Positions 29,371 to 38,313 are shown, counted from the stretch's first letter. The stretch is DNA of 64,000 nucleotides from Saprospiraceae bacterium (GCA_020850225.1 JADZFD010000015.1:1-64000), one strand, 5' to 3'. Made by a program: numbers and translations. Notes: a model not told the origin generated them from the sequence alone.

Positions 29371-30107
29371 ATATCCGGTCCCGGAGAAGCCTTCTTATCT
29401 CTGTCTATGAAATAGTGTGTAGCAGCTACAGTACACAGGTATGGTGCTACAAGAACGCCCACAATGGGTATCAGAAACAGTAATGTAAATATTGCTCCCA
29501 GAGCGATAGCAGCCCATTTCTGCTTATATACCAGAGCAACAGATTCCCGGTAAGTATAATGCCGTTCCAGGTAGAAGTCCATGATTCCAAATCCGGCAAA
29601 GTAGGACTGAACCAGAAAGAGTAGAATCAATACTATAATATTGAGCCCCGGAATCAGGCCTCCAATAAATAAAACTCCGGTAAGACTCAGTTCTTTAAGC
29701 ATGTTGCGCATATTGATCCGTACTGTCCTTGCTGCGGAAGCAGTAAAACTGAATCCGCTCATACCATTATATGTGCCCATCTGCTTTTCCAGCTTTTCTG
29801 ATACAAGACTCAACATTGGCCCAGCCAGTATAAGCAGTACGTATTTCATTCCTATCCAAAAAAACCAGGCTATACCCGTAGCAGTCAGAATAGTAAAGAA
29901 AATAGTGTGTTTTGCCCATTCCCAGGGAATAAGGTTCGTTAGTTGACCGCCAAACCATGGTGCAAAATTCCATGTGCCCCATATCATCAGAGATACCAGT
30001 ATCAGGGCGATAAGACCGGTATACAATATATATTTCATTGCCTGTCCTTTTGTATTGCCCAATGCTGTAAAGAAATACCTGAACATCAGGAAAATTTGTG
30101 TTATCAT
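29358..30107 (-). CDS. EI24/CysZ-like membrane protein
   Basis: A 249-residue inner-membrane protein of the EI24 (PF07264) superfamily, which includes the sulfate permease CysZ. Hydrophobic segments are visible at about residues 28-48, 70-95, 140-170 and 200-230, with the conserved-looking PMLSLVSEKLEKQM cytosolic segment and FIGGLIPGLNIIVLILLFLV. Short conserved stretch YFAGFGIMDFYLERH is characteristic of the family. Sulfate transport is known for CysZ but the neighbours (rlmH, trxA) do not support a sulfur-assimilation operon, so the substrate is left open. Confidence 0.8.
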   Translation of the reverse strand: MITQIFLMFRYFFTALGNTKGQAMKYILYTGLIALILVSLMIWGTWNFAPWFGGQLTNLIPWEWAKHTIFFTILTATGIAWFFWIGMKYVLLILAGPMLSLVSEKLEKQMGTYNGMSGFSFTASAARTVRINMRNMLKELSLTGVLFIGGLIPGLNIIVLILLFLVQSYFAGFGIMDFYLERHYTYRESVALVYKQKWAAIALGAIFTLLFLIPIVGVLVAPYLCTVAATHYFIDRDKKASPGPDIQSL

Positions 30108-30315
30108 GGAGTTAGTGGAGGTTTTAATTTTTTTTATTTGAACAATTAACAGAATTATATGTAAATTAATTTTATCAGTATTAAAGATTTTTTTAAAGAA
30201 TTTTGGAGGATAAATTCAGTGCAGTGTATGCAGGTTGAGTGGATTCATAATCCGGAATGCGGGTGTTTATAGATGGCATTAATATTTCATTATAGATTGG
30301 ATAAGAATTTTTAAC

Positions 30316-30323
30316 TATCTTTG
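30316..30323 (+). promoter_or_regulatory. Promoter of trxA (TTGG and TATCTTTG)
   Basis: TATCTTTG at 30316-30323 with TTGG at 30297-30300, spaced as in the Bacteroidota -33/-7 pair. The leader to the ATG at 30403 is about 70 nt. Confidence 0.65.
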
Positions 30324-30402
30324 CATCAACTTTTAAAGCTTATTTATGTTATTACTGCTTTAGAATGAATATTATAACTTAATTAAAAATCAATTGTAAG
30401 AA

Positions 30403-30720
30403 ATGGCATTAGAATTTACTGACAGTAATTTTGAAGAAACTGCCCTCGCTGGCGGAGTTGCTGTTGTTGACTTTTGGGCTGAATGGTGTGGCCCGTGCAG
30501 ACTGCTTGGTCCGATTATTGATGATCTGGCAGCTACCTATGACGGAAAGGTTCAGATTGGGAAACTGAACGTAGATGAAAACCCGGAAGTTTCATTAAAA
30601 TATAGCATCAGAAGTATACCTACCATATTGATTATTAAAGACGGTGAAGTCGTGGATAAGCAGGTTGGAGTTACTTCAAAAGCAGCATTGGATGCAAAAA
30701 TATCTACGCACCTGTCTTAA
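30403..30720 (+). CDS. trxA: Thioredoxin
   Basis: Cytosolic dithiol-disulfide oxidoreductase of 105 residues, the standard length. The active site is WAEWCGPCR; the cis-proline segment reads IRSIPTILI, and the strand VGKLNVDEN has the form usual in TrxA (seen as IGKLNVDENPEV). There is no signal peptide, so it is the general cytosolic reductant rather than an exported cytochrome-maturation protein. It is monocistronic: its own promoter at 30316 and a strong hairpin terminator at 30754. Confidence 0.96.
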   Translation: MALEFTDSNFEETALAGGVAVVDFWAEWCGPCRLLGPIIDDLAATYDGKVQIGKLNVDENPEVSLKYSIRSIPTILIIKDGEVVDKQVGVTSKAALDAKISTHLS

Positions 30721-30753
30721 TATCAGAAATCAGGCGATTTGTAAATAAAAATT

Positions 30754-30794
30754 AAAAGACTACTGTTGAATCCTTATAAACAGTAGTCTTTTTT
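30754..30794 (+). terminator. Rho-independent terminator after trxA
   Basis: Perfect 14-bp stem AAAAGACTACTGTT/AACAGTAGTCTTTT with an 11-nt loop, followed by T residues (run of six overlapping the stem end). Confidence 0.9.
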
Positions 30795-30811
30795 ATAAAT
30801 TGTAAATGTAA

Positions 30812-31732
30812 ATGAGTTTCTTCGATCATTTTGATGTACGGCAGATGGAAAACCTTGAACTTTTGGCTAAACAGGTAGTCGAAGGTTTTATTATTGGTAT
30901 GCATAAAAGTCCGTTTCATGGGTTCTCAGTTGAATTTGCTGAACACAGACTATATAACCCAGGCGAATCCACAAAGGACATTGACTGGAAAGTATATGCT
31001 CGAAGTGAAAAAATGTTTACAAAAAAATTTGAAGAAGAGACGAATCTGAGGTGTCAGATTATTATTGATACTTCTTCTTCCATGTATTTTCCGGAACAAA
31101 GAAAATCCAATCAACTCAATAAATTACAATTCTCAGCATTAGCTGCAGCATGTGTGATGAACTTGTTGAAGAAGCAACGTGATGCATTTGGCCTGAGTAT
31201 TTTTGATAGTGATGTACGCATTCATACCAAATGCAGGTCAGCAACCTCTCATTACAGATTATTGCTGACGTACCTGGATGAACTGATCAGGGATAACAAA
31301 CATCAGAAGACAACCTCCACATCCAAAGCCTTGCATCAGTTGGCAGATAATATCAATAGACGGTCTCTGGTCATTATTTTCAGTGATATGTTTGATAATA
31401 CAGACAACAATGATGATATGTTTGCTGCATTACAGCATCTGAAGTACGCCAAACATGAGGTCATATTGTTCCATGTTACAGATAAAAAACATGAACTTGA
31501 TTTTGAATTTGAAAATAGACCCTATCTTTTTGTAGATATGGAAACAGGAGAAGAAATCAAATTACAGCATAACCAGGTTAAAGAATTGTATACGAATAAA
31601 ATACAGACTTTTCAAGATCAATTGAAGTTGAAATGCCTGCAATATAAAATTGATTTTGTAGAAGCTGATATCAATCAGGGTTTTGATATCATCCTGCAGA
31701 ATTATCTGGTCAAAAGAATAAAATTGAAATAG
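30812..31732 (+). CDS. DUF58 domain protein
   Basis: A 306-residue cytosolic protein of the DUF58 family, which carries a von Willebrand A-like fold. The hallmark N-terminal part reads GMHKSPFHGFSVEFAEHR and YNPGESTKDIDWKVYARSEK, and a MIDAS-like motif DTSSSMYF follows. A second acidic loop is IIFSDMFDN. Members usually sit beside MoxR AAA+ ATPases and Bat proteins; none is present here. The next genes on the strand are ppk2 (28 bp later) and an S4 protein, suggesting a three-gene transcript. Role unknown; a chaperone-like or adaptor role is inferred from MoxR systems. Confidence 0.88.
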   Translation: MSFFDHFDVRQMENLELLAKQVVEGFIIGMHKSPFHGFSVEFAEHRLYNPGESTKDIDWKVYARSEKMFTKKFEEETNLRCQIIIDTSSSMYFPEQRKSNQLNKLQFSALAAACVMNLLKKQRDAFGLSIFDSDVRIHTKCRSATSHYRLLLTYLDELIRDNKHQKTTSTSKALHQLADNINRRSLVIIFSDMFDNTDNNDDMFAALQHLKYAKHEVILFHVTDKKHELDFEFENRPYLFVDMETGEEIKLQHNQVKELYTNKIQTFQDQLKLKCLQYKIDFVEADINQGFDIILQNYLVKRIKLK

Positions 31733-31760
31733 AATTAATTATTTATAAATCAAAAAACCT

Positions 31761-32513
31761 ATGTCTAAAATCAAACTATCTGAAATAAGTACCGGAGTAC
31801 CTGACAATCTGAAAAAGAAGAAGGCTGAACTGAAAACTATCGAAATGGCTATCAAAATTGGCCAGCTCCAGCACAAGCTTTATGCTGAACGCAAGCAAAG
31901 TCTGTTGGTAGTACTACAAGGTATGGATGCCAGTGGGAAAGACGGAACCATAAAAACCACTTTTGCAGATTGCAATCCAACGGGTATTGATACTTTTGGA
32001 TTTAAAAAACCTACTTCAGAAGAAATGGCACATGATTTCCTGTGGAGAATTCATAAAAGGACACCGGAGCATGGCAATATCATGGTTTTTAACCGATCTC
32101 ATTATGAAGATATTCTAATTCAGAGAGTTCATAAATGGATAGATTTTGACAGAGTTGAAAAACGTATGAAGGCAATCAATGCTTTCGAAAAGCTCCTCGA
32201 ATTTGACAATGATACAAAAGTATTGAAGTTCTATATGCACATCTCTCCCGAAAGACAGTTGGAAAAATTGCAGGAAAGAATCGATGATCCTGAAAAAAAC
32301 TGGAAGCACAAGGCTGAGGATTGGGAGGAACGTAAATTGTGGAGCGAATATATGGAAGCCTATGAATATGCTATCAACCAGAGTGATATACCCTGGCATA
32401 TCGTACCGTGCGACAAGAGATGGTACAGGAATTATCATATTTCAAAAATCGTACTCAAGGCACTTGAAGATATGCATCCTGAAATGCCTGTTTTAAAGGA
32501 GCATGATGAGTAA
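31761..32513 (+). CDS. ppk2: Polyphosphate kinase 2 family protein
   Basis: Transfers phosphate from polyphosphate to nucleotides (AMP, ADP or GDP depending on class). The 250-residue single-domain chain has Walker A GMDASGKDGT (about 54-63), lid-like helix region IHKRTPEHGNI, and Walker B-like MVFNRSHYEDIL with the conserved Arg-Ser-His. The C-terminal PWHIVPCDKRWYRN segment is standard. Single-domain members with this pattern are often class I or III; the class cannot be fixed here. It overlaps the S4 gene by 11 bp (translational coupling). The nearby phosphate-type regulatory genes (38.7 kb) make a phosphorus link attractive but unproven. Confidence 0.93.
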   Translation: MSKIKLSEISTGVPDNLKKKKAELKTIEMAIKIGQLQHKLYAERKQSLLVVLQGMDASGKDGTIKTTFADCNPTGIDTFGFKKPTSEEMAHDFLWRIHKRTPEHGNIMVFNRSHYEDILIQRVHKWIDFDRVEKRMKAINAFEKLLEFDNDTKVLKFYMHISPERQLEKLQERIDDPEKNWKHKAEDWEERKLWSEYMEAYEYAINQSDIPWHIVPCDKRWYRNYHISKIVLKALEDMHPEMPVLKEHDE

Positions 32514-32931
32514 TCTGACTAAGGTTAGATTGGATAAATGGCTTTGGGCTGTGCGCATCTTCAAGTCCAGAACCATGTCGACGGATGCATGCAAAGGCAA
32601 TAAAGTTAAGGTCAACGGCATTGCTGCCAAACCATCCTTTCAACTTTCCATTGATGATCAGATTGAAGTTAAAAAAAATGGCTTTAACTTTACTTTTAAA
32701 GCCAAATCCCTGATTGATAAACGCGTATCTGCTGTATTGGCAGTACCCTGTTATGATGATCTTACACCATCAGAAGAATTGAATAAGTACAAGGATTGGT
32801 ACGTGGGTAAAGTAGGCGTCGAGGTACGGGATAAAGGTGATGGAAGACCTACCAAACGTGACAGACGGGATATTGATGACTTTAAGGACAGTTATTTTAT
32901 GGATGATGATCTGATTGAAGTTATAGAGTAG
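32503..32931 (+). CDS. S4 RNA-binding domain protein (Hsp15/HslR-like)
   Basis: A 142-residue RNA-binding protein with an N-terminal S4 domain: KVRLDKWLWAVRIFKSR, KGNKVKVNGIAAKPS, and a basic/acidic C-terminal tail (GRPTKRDRRDIDDF) as in Hsp15. In E. coli, Hsp15 rescues 50S subunits carrying stalled peptidyl-tRNA. It begins with tandem ATG codons within the end of ppk2 (11-bp overlap), so it is translationally coupled. The family call is good; the ribosome-rescue role is by homology. Confidence 0.88.
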   Translation: MMSNLTKVRLDKWLWAVRIFKSRTMSTDACKGNKVKVNGIAAKPSFQLSIDDQIEVKKNGFNFTFKAKSLIDKRVSAVLAVPCYDDLTPSEELNKYKDWYVGKVGVEVRDKGDGRPTKRDRRDIDDFKDSYFMDDDLIEVIE

Positions 32932-33062
32932 GTAAGATACTTTTTGTTTTGTTGAGAAATCCTTTAATATTGTACATTAAGTTTAAATAGTGGTTCATAT
33001 TACCGATATTTTATTTTCTCAATGGCTTGTTGCATTTGCCAAACAATGCTGATATACAATAC

Positions 33063-33755
33063 TTATTTCATTTTTATTTCTTTCATCAGATCTTCCAGAT
33101 AATCTATCTGTACTTCCTGAATTTCCAGTAATTTGTTATTCTGATGTACAAGCAAGTGATCGATTTTTTCGTTCAGTAATTTGATTTCAAGTTCAGCTTT
33201 GAGATTTATTTTATAATCATGTTCACTTCTTTGTCTGTCTTTTTGTTCCTGTCTGTTCTGACTCATCATTATAATCGGAGCCTGTATCGCAGCAAGACAG
33301 GAAAGAATCAGATTGAGCAAAATAAAAGGGTACGGGTCGAATGGTTTGGAGGCTAATAACCACACATTAACAGCCATCCATATAAGAATAAACAAGAAAA
33401 AAGTGATAATGAAAGTCCAGCTTCCTCCGAATGCAGCAACTTTATCCGCAATTTTTTGTCCCATGGTAATTTTAGATTCCAACTCATCCTGAATATTCTC
33501 GGAAAGTATGGAATTTTCTCTGATAGCCTTTATCACATCCCGATCGATAGATGCCAATTCTCCCTTTTCCTGTTCGATAAGCCGGACAAGGTATAAACGC
33601 CTGAATTTGTTCAATTCATCAATGGAAATCGTACTTTCATGACTGAATTCGGAAAATTCGGACTTGATGAGATCAAAAATTCCGGATCTTATCTCCTTCC
33701 CTGATACTGTTTCACCAATATGAATTTTCTTACCGGATATATAACTTACTGGCAT
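33063..33755 (-). CDS. DUF1003 membrane protein
   Basis: A 230-residue inner-membrane protein. The DUF1003 core spans about residues 95-205: KIADKVAAFGGSWTFI, a first membrane helix FIITFFLFILIWMAVNVW, the conserved FDPYPFILLNLILSCLAA, and IQAPIIMMSQNRQEQKDR. A C-terminal coiled-coil-like segment (LEIKLLNEKIDHLLVHQNNK) follows. The N-terminal 90 residues are soluble and charged and contain SGKEIRSGIFDLIK. Function of the family is unknown. It is divergently oriented from the TonB receptor gene and has its own promoter element. Confidence 0.87.
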   Translation of the reverse strand: MPVSYISGKKIHIGETVSGKEIRSGIFDLIKSEFSEFSHESTISIDELNKFRRLYLVRLIEQEKGELASIDRDVIKAIRENSILSENIQDELESKITMGQKIADKVAAFGGSWTFIITFFLFILIWMAVNVWLLASKPFDPYPFILLNLILSCLAAIQAPIIMMSQNRQEQKDRQRSEHDYKINLKAELEIKLLNEKIDHLLVHQNNKLLEIQEVQIDYLEDLMKEIKMK

Positions 33756-33824
33756 AGGATGACTTGTTTAAAGTTGTCTTGTCGAAATATTAATGAAAAT
33801 AAATGATACATGAGATGATTCATG

Positions 33825-33832
33825 CAAAACTA
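33825..33832 (-). promoter_or_regulatory. -7 element TAGTTTTG of the DUF1003 gene
   Basis: Minus-strand TAGTTTTG fits TAnnTTTG; leader of about 63 nt. Confidence 0.5.
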
Positions 33833-33905
33833 AATGATGAACATTTTTTGTGATATAGAAGTTTTTTAAATTTCTGAATTTATTAGTAGTTCTTAACATT
33901 ATTAA

Positions 33906-33925
33906 AGGGCAAAAAAAATTGCCCT
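33906..33925. repeat. Hairpin AGGGCAA-N6-TTGCCCT
   Basis: Perfect 7-bp arms around an A6 loop, midway in the divergent control region. It lies about 50 bp from the 11-bp repeat array; function unclear. Confidence 0.5.
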
Positions 33926-33976
33926 GGATACACATTCTGATTTCAAGACATCAAATTTATATACTACTTTTTAAGG

Positions 33977-34015
33977 CTTAACCCTCACGTAACTCTGTCT
34001 TAACATCTCCTTAAT
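33977..34015 (+). promoter_or_regulatory. Four tandem hexamers at 11-bp period (Pho-box-like operator)
   Basis: CTTAAC (33977), CGTAAC (33988), CTTAAC (33999) and CTTAAT (34010) are spaced exactly 11 bp apart and end 10 bp before the -7 box, thus replacing the -33 region. PhoB/OmpR-family activators bind direct repeats with an 11-bp period in this position. A PhoB-like regulator is encoded at 38779. Confidence 0.75.
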
Positions 34016-34025
34016 ATTACCAATC

Positions 34026-34033
34026 TACCTTTG
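34026..34033 (+). promoter_or_regulatory. -7 element TACCTTTG of the TonB-receptor operon
   Basis: TACCTTTG matches the consensus; leader of about 31 nt. No TTTG -33 element is present; the 11-bp repeats occupy its place, as for activator-dependent promoters. Confidence 0.7.
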
Positions 34034-34071
34034 CAACATAATTATTATACTAATCCTAATTTTATAAAAAA

Positions 34072-36831
34072 ATGAACGTCAGGTCCCTGCTATCTTTTAT
34101 ACTTCTTTGTTTTATTCCTTTATTAAATATGGCTCAGACCGGGGTCATAAATGGCCATATCAAAGACGCCAAAACAAACGAACCTATAATTGGTGCCTCA
34201 ATTGTTGTTTTAGGTTCTTCATATGGATCTATTACCGACTTTGATGGAAATTTTGAAATCCAATCTGTAATTTCTGGAGAATATAAGATAATAATTTCTC
34301 TTGTAGGTTATTCAGAATTATCCGTAGAAAATATTAGTGTAGAATCAGGTAAAACTACTGAATTAAACACTTCGATGGAAGAATTGTCACTTCAACTAAG
34401 TGCAGTGGAAGTCAAAGCACAGAGAAAGACAGATTCTGAGATTGCAGTAGTATCAGAAATTAGTAAGCTAGCAAATATCGCTGTTGGTGTATCATCTCAA
34501 CAAATTGCAAAAATGCAGGATCGGGACGCATCTCAAGTAGTACGGAGAGTACCGGGTGTTTCAGTATTTGATGACCGATTTATAATTATTAGAGGGCTAA
34601 ATGAGCGTTACAATACAGTTTTACTCAATGATATCATTACTCCGTCAACTGAAGTTGATATAAAATCATTTTCGTTTGATCTGATACCAAGTTCAGCAAT
34701 CGACAGGATGATGGTATATAAATCACCCTCTGCAGATTTGCCTGGAGACATTGCCGGTGGAGCTATAAAAATTTACACCAAAACGATTCCTGACTCTGAT
34801 AACCTTTCCTTAGCTTTTAACTTAGGGTACAGATCTGGTACAACAGGAACTCGAGTGTCAGATTATTCCGGCAGTAATGCAGATTTGTTCGGATTTGGTA
34901 GTAGATTTAGGAATTTACCTTCATCATTTCCATCTACCAAAAATGTTATCAATAGTGCTGGAACCGAAGCAATGATTAAAAATTTTCGCAATCTAAATCT
35001 TTATTATGATGTAAATCAGAAATCAGTTGTCCCGGAAATAGGAGCAAATATGAGTTACAGTAAAAGAATATTTGTTGGTAGTAAAGAAATAAATACTATC
35101 TCATACATCAACTACTCCAATACCCATGTTTTTCAAGAAATGGTACAAAATAGGTACCTTTATGATGCATCTTTGCAGAGTACCTTCCAGGATGATAATT
35201 ATACCAATAATGTACGTTTAGGTGCTATGAGTAATTGGACGCTGATTATCAACCAACGTAATAAAATAGAATTCAGAAACATCTTTAATCAACTGGCTAC
35301 AAAAGAAACAGTTTTAAGGTCCGGCCATTTGTTCGATAACGATCTTGAAATCTCAAATCAATCATTCAGATATGAACAAAAGAGTATCCTATCGAGCCAA
35401 TTAAGTGGTACGCATGATTTATCTGATAAGTCCAAAATAAAGTGGATAGGCAGCTTTGGTTATACATCACGATCAGAGCCTGACTATAGACGATTTACAT
35501 CTTCAAGAGAGATAGGATCAGACCAGCCATATAAAATAGACTTACAGCAGTTTGAATCTCCTACGCTACAACAAGCAGCAAGATTTTGGTCCAATATGGA
35601 TGAATTTGTTATCACAGGAACTGCATCAATTGAGAAAGCACTAGGAACAAAAAAAAGTGACTCAGACAAGAACAAAATTTTAAAATTCGGTATATATTCG
35701 GAATATAAGGACAGGTACTTCAAAGCAAGATGGTTTGGTATAGTAAATCCAAATAGATTATCATCTGACTTCACCACAAAGGATCCAATAGACTTTTTCA
35801 ATACAGATAATCTAAGTGCATCCAGAGTATACTATTCGGAAGGTACCAATTTTGATGACAAATATACAGCTCAAAATATATTGAACGCGGCCTATGTGAG
35901 CTACTACTTACCATTCTCAGAAAAATTAAATGCAACTTTCGGATTAAGGGGCGAATTTAATCGGCAGCTCCTTCAAAGCTTTGAAAGAGGAGGAGGTCAA
36001 AAGGTAGATGTGAATAATGCTGTTTTAAGTCCGATGCCATCATTAAATGCCATTTACAAACTGAATGAAATATCACTTTTAAGATTTGCTTATGGGACTA
36101 CCGTCAATAGACCTGAGTTCAGGGAGTTGGCGCCGTTTACATACTATGATTTCATATTTGATGGATCTAAAAGAGGAAATAAAGACATTAAAGTAGCTAC
36201 TATACATAATTTTGATTTACGATATGATTTTTATCCGTCAAAAGGAGAGGTCATTACATTCGGAGCATTTTATAAAAAATTCTACAATCCGATAGAAGCT
36301 GCTATTTTTTATAATGGAAGTGCGCTTGCATTTACAGTGTCAAATTCAGAGTCAGCCGTATCAGCCGGGGTCGAGCTTGAGATTCGTAAGAGTCTGACAA
36401 AAAACTTTATGTTGCTTTTTAATGCATCTCTCATTAATAGTGATGTAGTAGTGAGTGGATTGAGTGATTATAGTAGATATTTACAGGGACAATCTCCTTA
36501 TATTGTCAATTCAGGACTATTTTATTCTCTACCTGAAAAGGGTATACAGGCTAATATATTATATAATGTAGTAGGGGAAAGTCTTTATGTTATTGGTGAC
36601 AATGTATTGAGTTCAAATGTGTACCAAATGCCAAGAAATGTCCTGGATTTAAATATTTCTAAATCTTTTGGAAATATAAAAGTAAATGCAAGGTTACAAG
36701 ATATACTTAATCAACCTTTTAAACTCGTACAGGACACTAATCGTGACAATAAAATCAGTGATAATGATGGTGTGTTTCAGGAGTACAGGAGAGGTTCAGC
36801 AATCTACCTCGGAGCCAATTACATGTTTTAG
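34072..36831 (+). CDS. TonB-dependent outer-membrane receptor
   Basis: A 919-residue outer-membrane transporter energised by TonB. Order: signal peptide ending near LLNMAQT; a CarboxypepD_reg-like domain (about 22-105; GHIKDAKTNEPIIGASIVVL, DFDGNFEI); a plug (about 125-235) with VVRRVPGVSVFDDRFIIIRG, LNERYNTVLLND and GGAIKIYTKTIP; then a 22-strand-type barrel ending in the aromatic C-terminus YLGANYMF. It is followed after 80 bp by a surface-type lipoprotein gene, presumably its partner, although that lipoprotein is not SusD-like. The upstream 11-bp repeats imply control by the PhoB-like regulator downstream, suggesting a phosphorus-containing substrate (inference). Confidence 0.93.
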   Translation: MNVRSLLSFILLCFIPLLNMAQTGVINGHIKDAKTNEPIIGASIVVLGSSYGSITDFDGNFEIQSVISGEYKIIISLVGYSELSVENISVESGKTTELNTSMEELSLQLSAVEVKAQRKTDSEIAVVSEISKLANIAVGVSSQQIAKMQDRDASQVVRRVPGVSVFDDRFIIIRGLNERYNTVLLNDIITPSTEVDIKSFSFDLIPSSAIDRMMVYKSPSADLPGDIAGGAIKIYTKTIPDSDNLSLAFNLGYRSGTTGTRVSDYSGSNADLFGFGSRFRNLPSSFPSTKNVINSAGTEAMIKNFRNLNLYYDVNQKSVVPEIGANMSYSKRIFVGSKEINTISYINYSNTHVFQEMVQNRYLYDASLQSTFQDDNYTNNVRLGAMSNWTLIINQRNKIEFRNIFNQLATKETVLRSGHLFDNDLEISNQSFRYEQKSILSSQLSGTHDLSDKSKIKWIGSFGYTSRSEPDYRRFTSSREIGSDQPYKIDLQQFESPTLQQAARFWSNMDEFVITGTASIEKALGTKKSDSDKNKILKFGIYSEYKDRYFKARWFGIVNPNRLSSDFTTKDPIDFFNTDNLSASRVYYSEGTNFDDKYTAQNILNAAYVSYYLPFSEKLNATFGLRGEFNRQLLQSFERGGGQKVDVNNAVLSPMPSLNAIYKLNEISLLRFAYGTTVNRPEFRELAPFTYYDFIFDGSKRGNKDIKVATIHNFDLRYDFYPSKGEVITFGAFYKKFYNPIEAAIFYNGSALAFTVSNSESAVSAGVELEIRKSLTKNFMLLFNASLINSDVVVSGLSDYSRYLQGQSPYIVNSGLFYSLPEKGIQANILYNVVGESLYVIGDNVLSSNVYQMPRNVLDLNISKSFGNIKVNARLQDILNQPFKLVQDTNRDNKISDNDGVFQEYRRGSAIYLGANYMF

Positions 36832-36911
36832 TTTCTGTTGTTATAGCGTTCGTATTACAAAGATGAGTATTTTATTTTATTTATTTATAAACCTTTTAAA
36901 AAAAATCCATT

Positions 36912-38231
36912 ATGAAAATTAGTTTAAAATTAATTACATTTTTGTTACTCGCAGTAGGCCTGTCATTAGGTTCATGTACTCGTGATGAAGATGAAGACGA
37001 TGTAGTTATACCAGGTGAAAATATTACTGTCAAAGGTACAATAACATCAAATACAACTTGGGATGCAAAAAATAAATATCTTATTGAGGGTTTTGTTTAT
37101 GTTGAATCTGGTACTACACTTACCATCGAACCAGGCACAATTATCAAAGGAGACAAAGCTACAAAGGCTTCACTGATTGTAAAACCTGGAGCAAGGATTA
37201 TTGCTGAAGGCACGAATCAAAAGCCTATTATATTTACCTCCAACCAACCAAAAGGTTCAAGGAACTACGGTGACTGGGGAGGCATTATACTATTAGGTAA
37301 AGCTAAGGTAAATAAGTCACCTGCCACCATAGAAGGAGAAAATATATCTACCTTTGGTGGTAGTGATGACAATGATAACTCAGGTATTTTAAAATATGTG
37401 CGTATTGAATTTGCAGGTGTTGCATTTGAAACAGACAAAGAGATAAACGGACTTACTCTGGGAGGGGTGGGGAAAGGTACTACCATCGATTATGTTCAAA
37501 TATCATATAGTGGTGATGATGGTTTTGAGTGGTTTGGCGGCAATGTAAATGCCAAACATCTCATATCGTACAAAAATCTCGATGATGATTTTGATACAGA
37601 TTGGGGTTATTCGGGTTTGGTGCAGTATGGCTATATTTATAGAGACCCTCTAGTTGCTGATCAGTGTACATGTTCAGATTCCAATGGTTTCGAATCTGAT
37701 AATGATGCTGCAGGATCAGAAGCTACGCCACAAACCAATTGTAAATTTGCCAATGTATCAATATTTATGGCAGAAGGAACTCCTGATGCTAAGTTTAGAT
37801 CTGCTTTTAGATTAAGACGTAATTCTGCATTATCTATTTTTAATTCTGTTGCAGTGGGTGCATTTCCCAAAGGTGGTCTTGAATTGGGTGACGCATCTAC
37901 ACAAGCTAATTTTATAAGTGACAAGTCTGATTTTCGTGGTCTTGTTTTGGCAGGAATGTCTAAACCTTTAGTGCTTGGAGATGAAGGAAAGTTAACTGTT
38001 ACTTCCAGAAAGAACAAGTTTGGAATAGACTTATCTGCGTTGGGATTACCTGCAAATTACAATAAATCAAACGGGAAACCTGGTTTATTGCCACTTTCTG
38101 GTTCAGTCTTACTAAATAGTGGTATAGACTTACCTTCCGGATTTGAACCAAATACTAACATTGGTGCTTTTAGTACTAATGACTGGACAGAAGGTTGGGC
38201 CAATTGGGATCCACAAAATACAGATTATTAA
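36912..38231 (+). CDS. Beta-helix-like surface lipoprotein paired with the TonB receptor
   Basis: A 439-residue lipoprotein. Signal and lipobox: LLAVGLSLGSC, with acidic residues right after the lipidated Cys (TRDEDEDD), which resembles the Bacteroidota signal for export to the cell surface. The mature chain has parallel-beta-helix-like strands: GTTLTIEPGTIIKGD, LIVKPGARIIAEG, GDWGGIILLGKAKV, and VQISYSGDDGFEWFGGNV. A Cys-rich loop DQCTCSDSNG could bind metal or form a disulfide. It is probably exposed on the cell surface as substrate-binding partner of the upstream receptor. Related proteins occur beside receptors in other Bacteroidota. Enzyme activity is not evident. A strong terminator follows at 38314. 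Confidence 0.8.
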   Translation: MKISLKLITFLLLAVGLSLGSCTRDEDEDDVVIPGENITVKGTITSNTTWDAKNKYLIEGFVYVESGTTLTIEPGTIIKGDKATKASLIVKPGARIIAEGTNQKPIIFTSNQPKGSRNYGDWGGIILLGKAKVNKSPATIEGENISTFGGSDDNDNSGILKYVRIEFAGVAFETDKEINGLTLGGVGKGTTIDYVQISYSGDDGFEWFGGNVNAKHLISYKNLDDDFDTDWGYSGLVQYGYIYRDPLVADQCTCSDSNGFESDNDAAGSEATPQTNCKFANVSIFMAEGTPDAKFRSAFRLRRNSALSIFNSVAVGAFPKGGLELGDASTQANFISDKSDFRGLVLAGMSKPLVLGDEGKLTVTSRKNKFGIDLSALGLPANYNKSNGKPGLLPLSGSVLLNSGIDLPSGFEPNTNIGAFSTNDWTEGWANWDPQNTDY

Positions 38232-38313
38232 TTAGTGGTATACTTAATGGTGATTTTCTAATAGAAATACAAAGATAAATATACTTATCATTTTTTTTGT
38301 ATTAATTAGACAT

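Larger units (their letters stand above)
33756..34071. other. Divergent control region of DUF1003 and TonB-receptor genes
   Basis: No gene. It contains the DUF1003 promoter (33825-33832), a 7-bp hairpin (33906-33925), the four-fold 11-bp repeat (33977-34015) and the receptor promoter (34026-34033). Confidence 0.7.
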
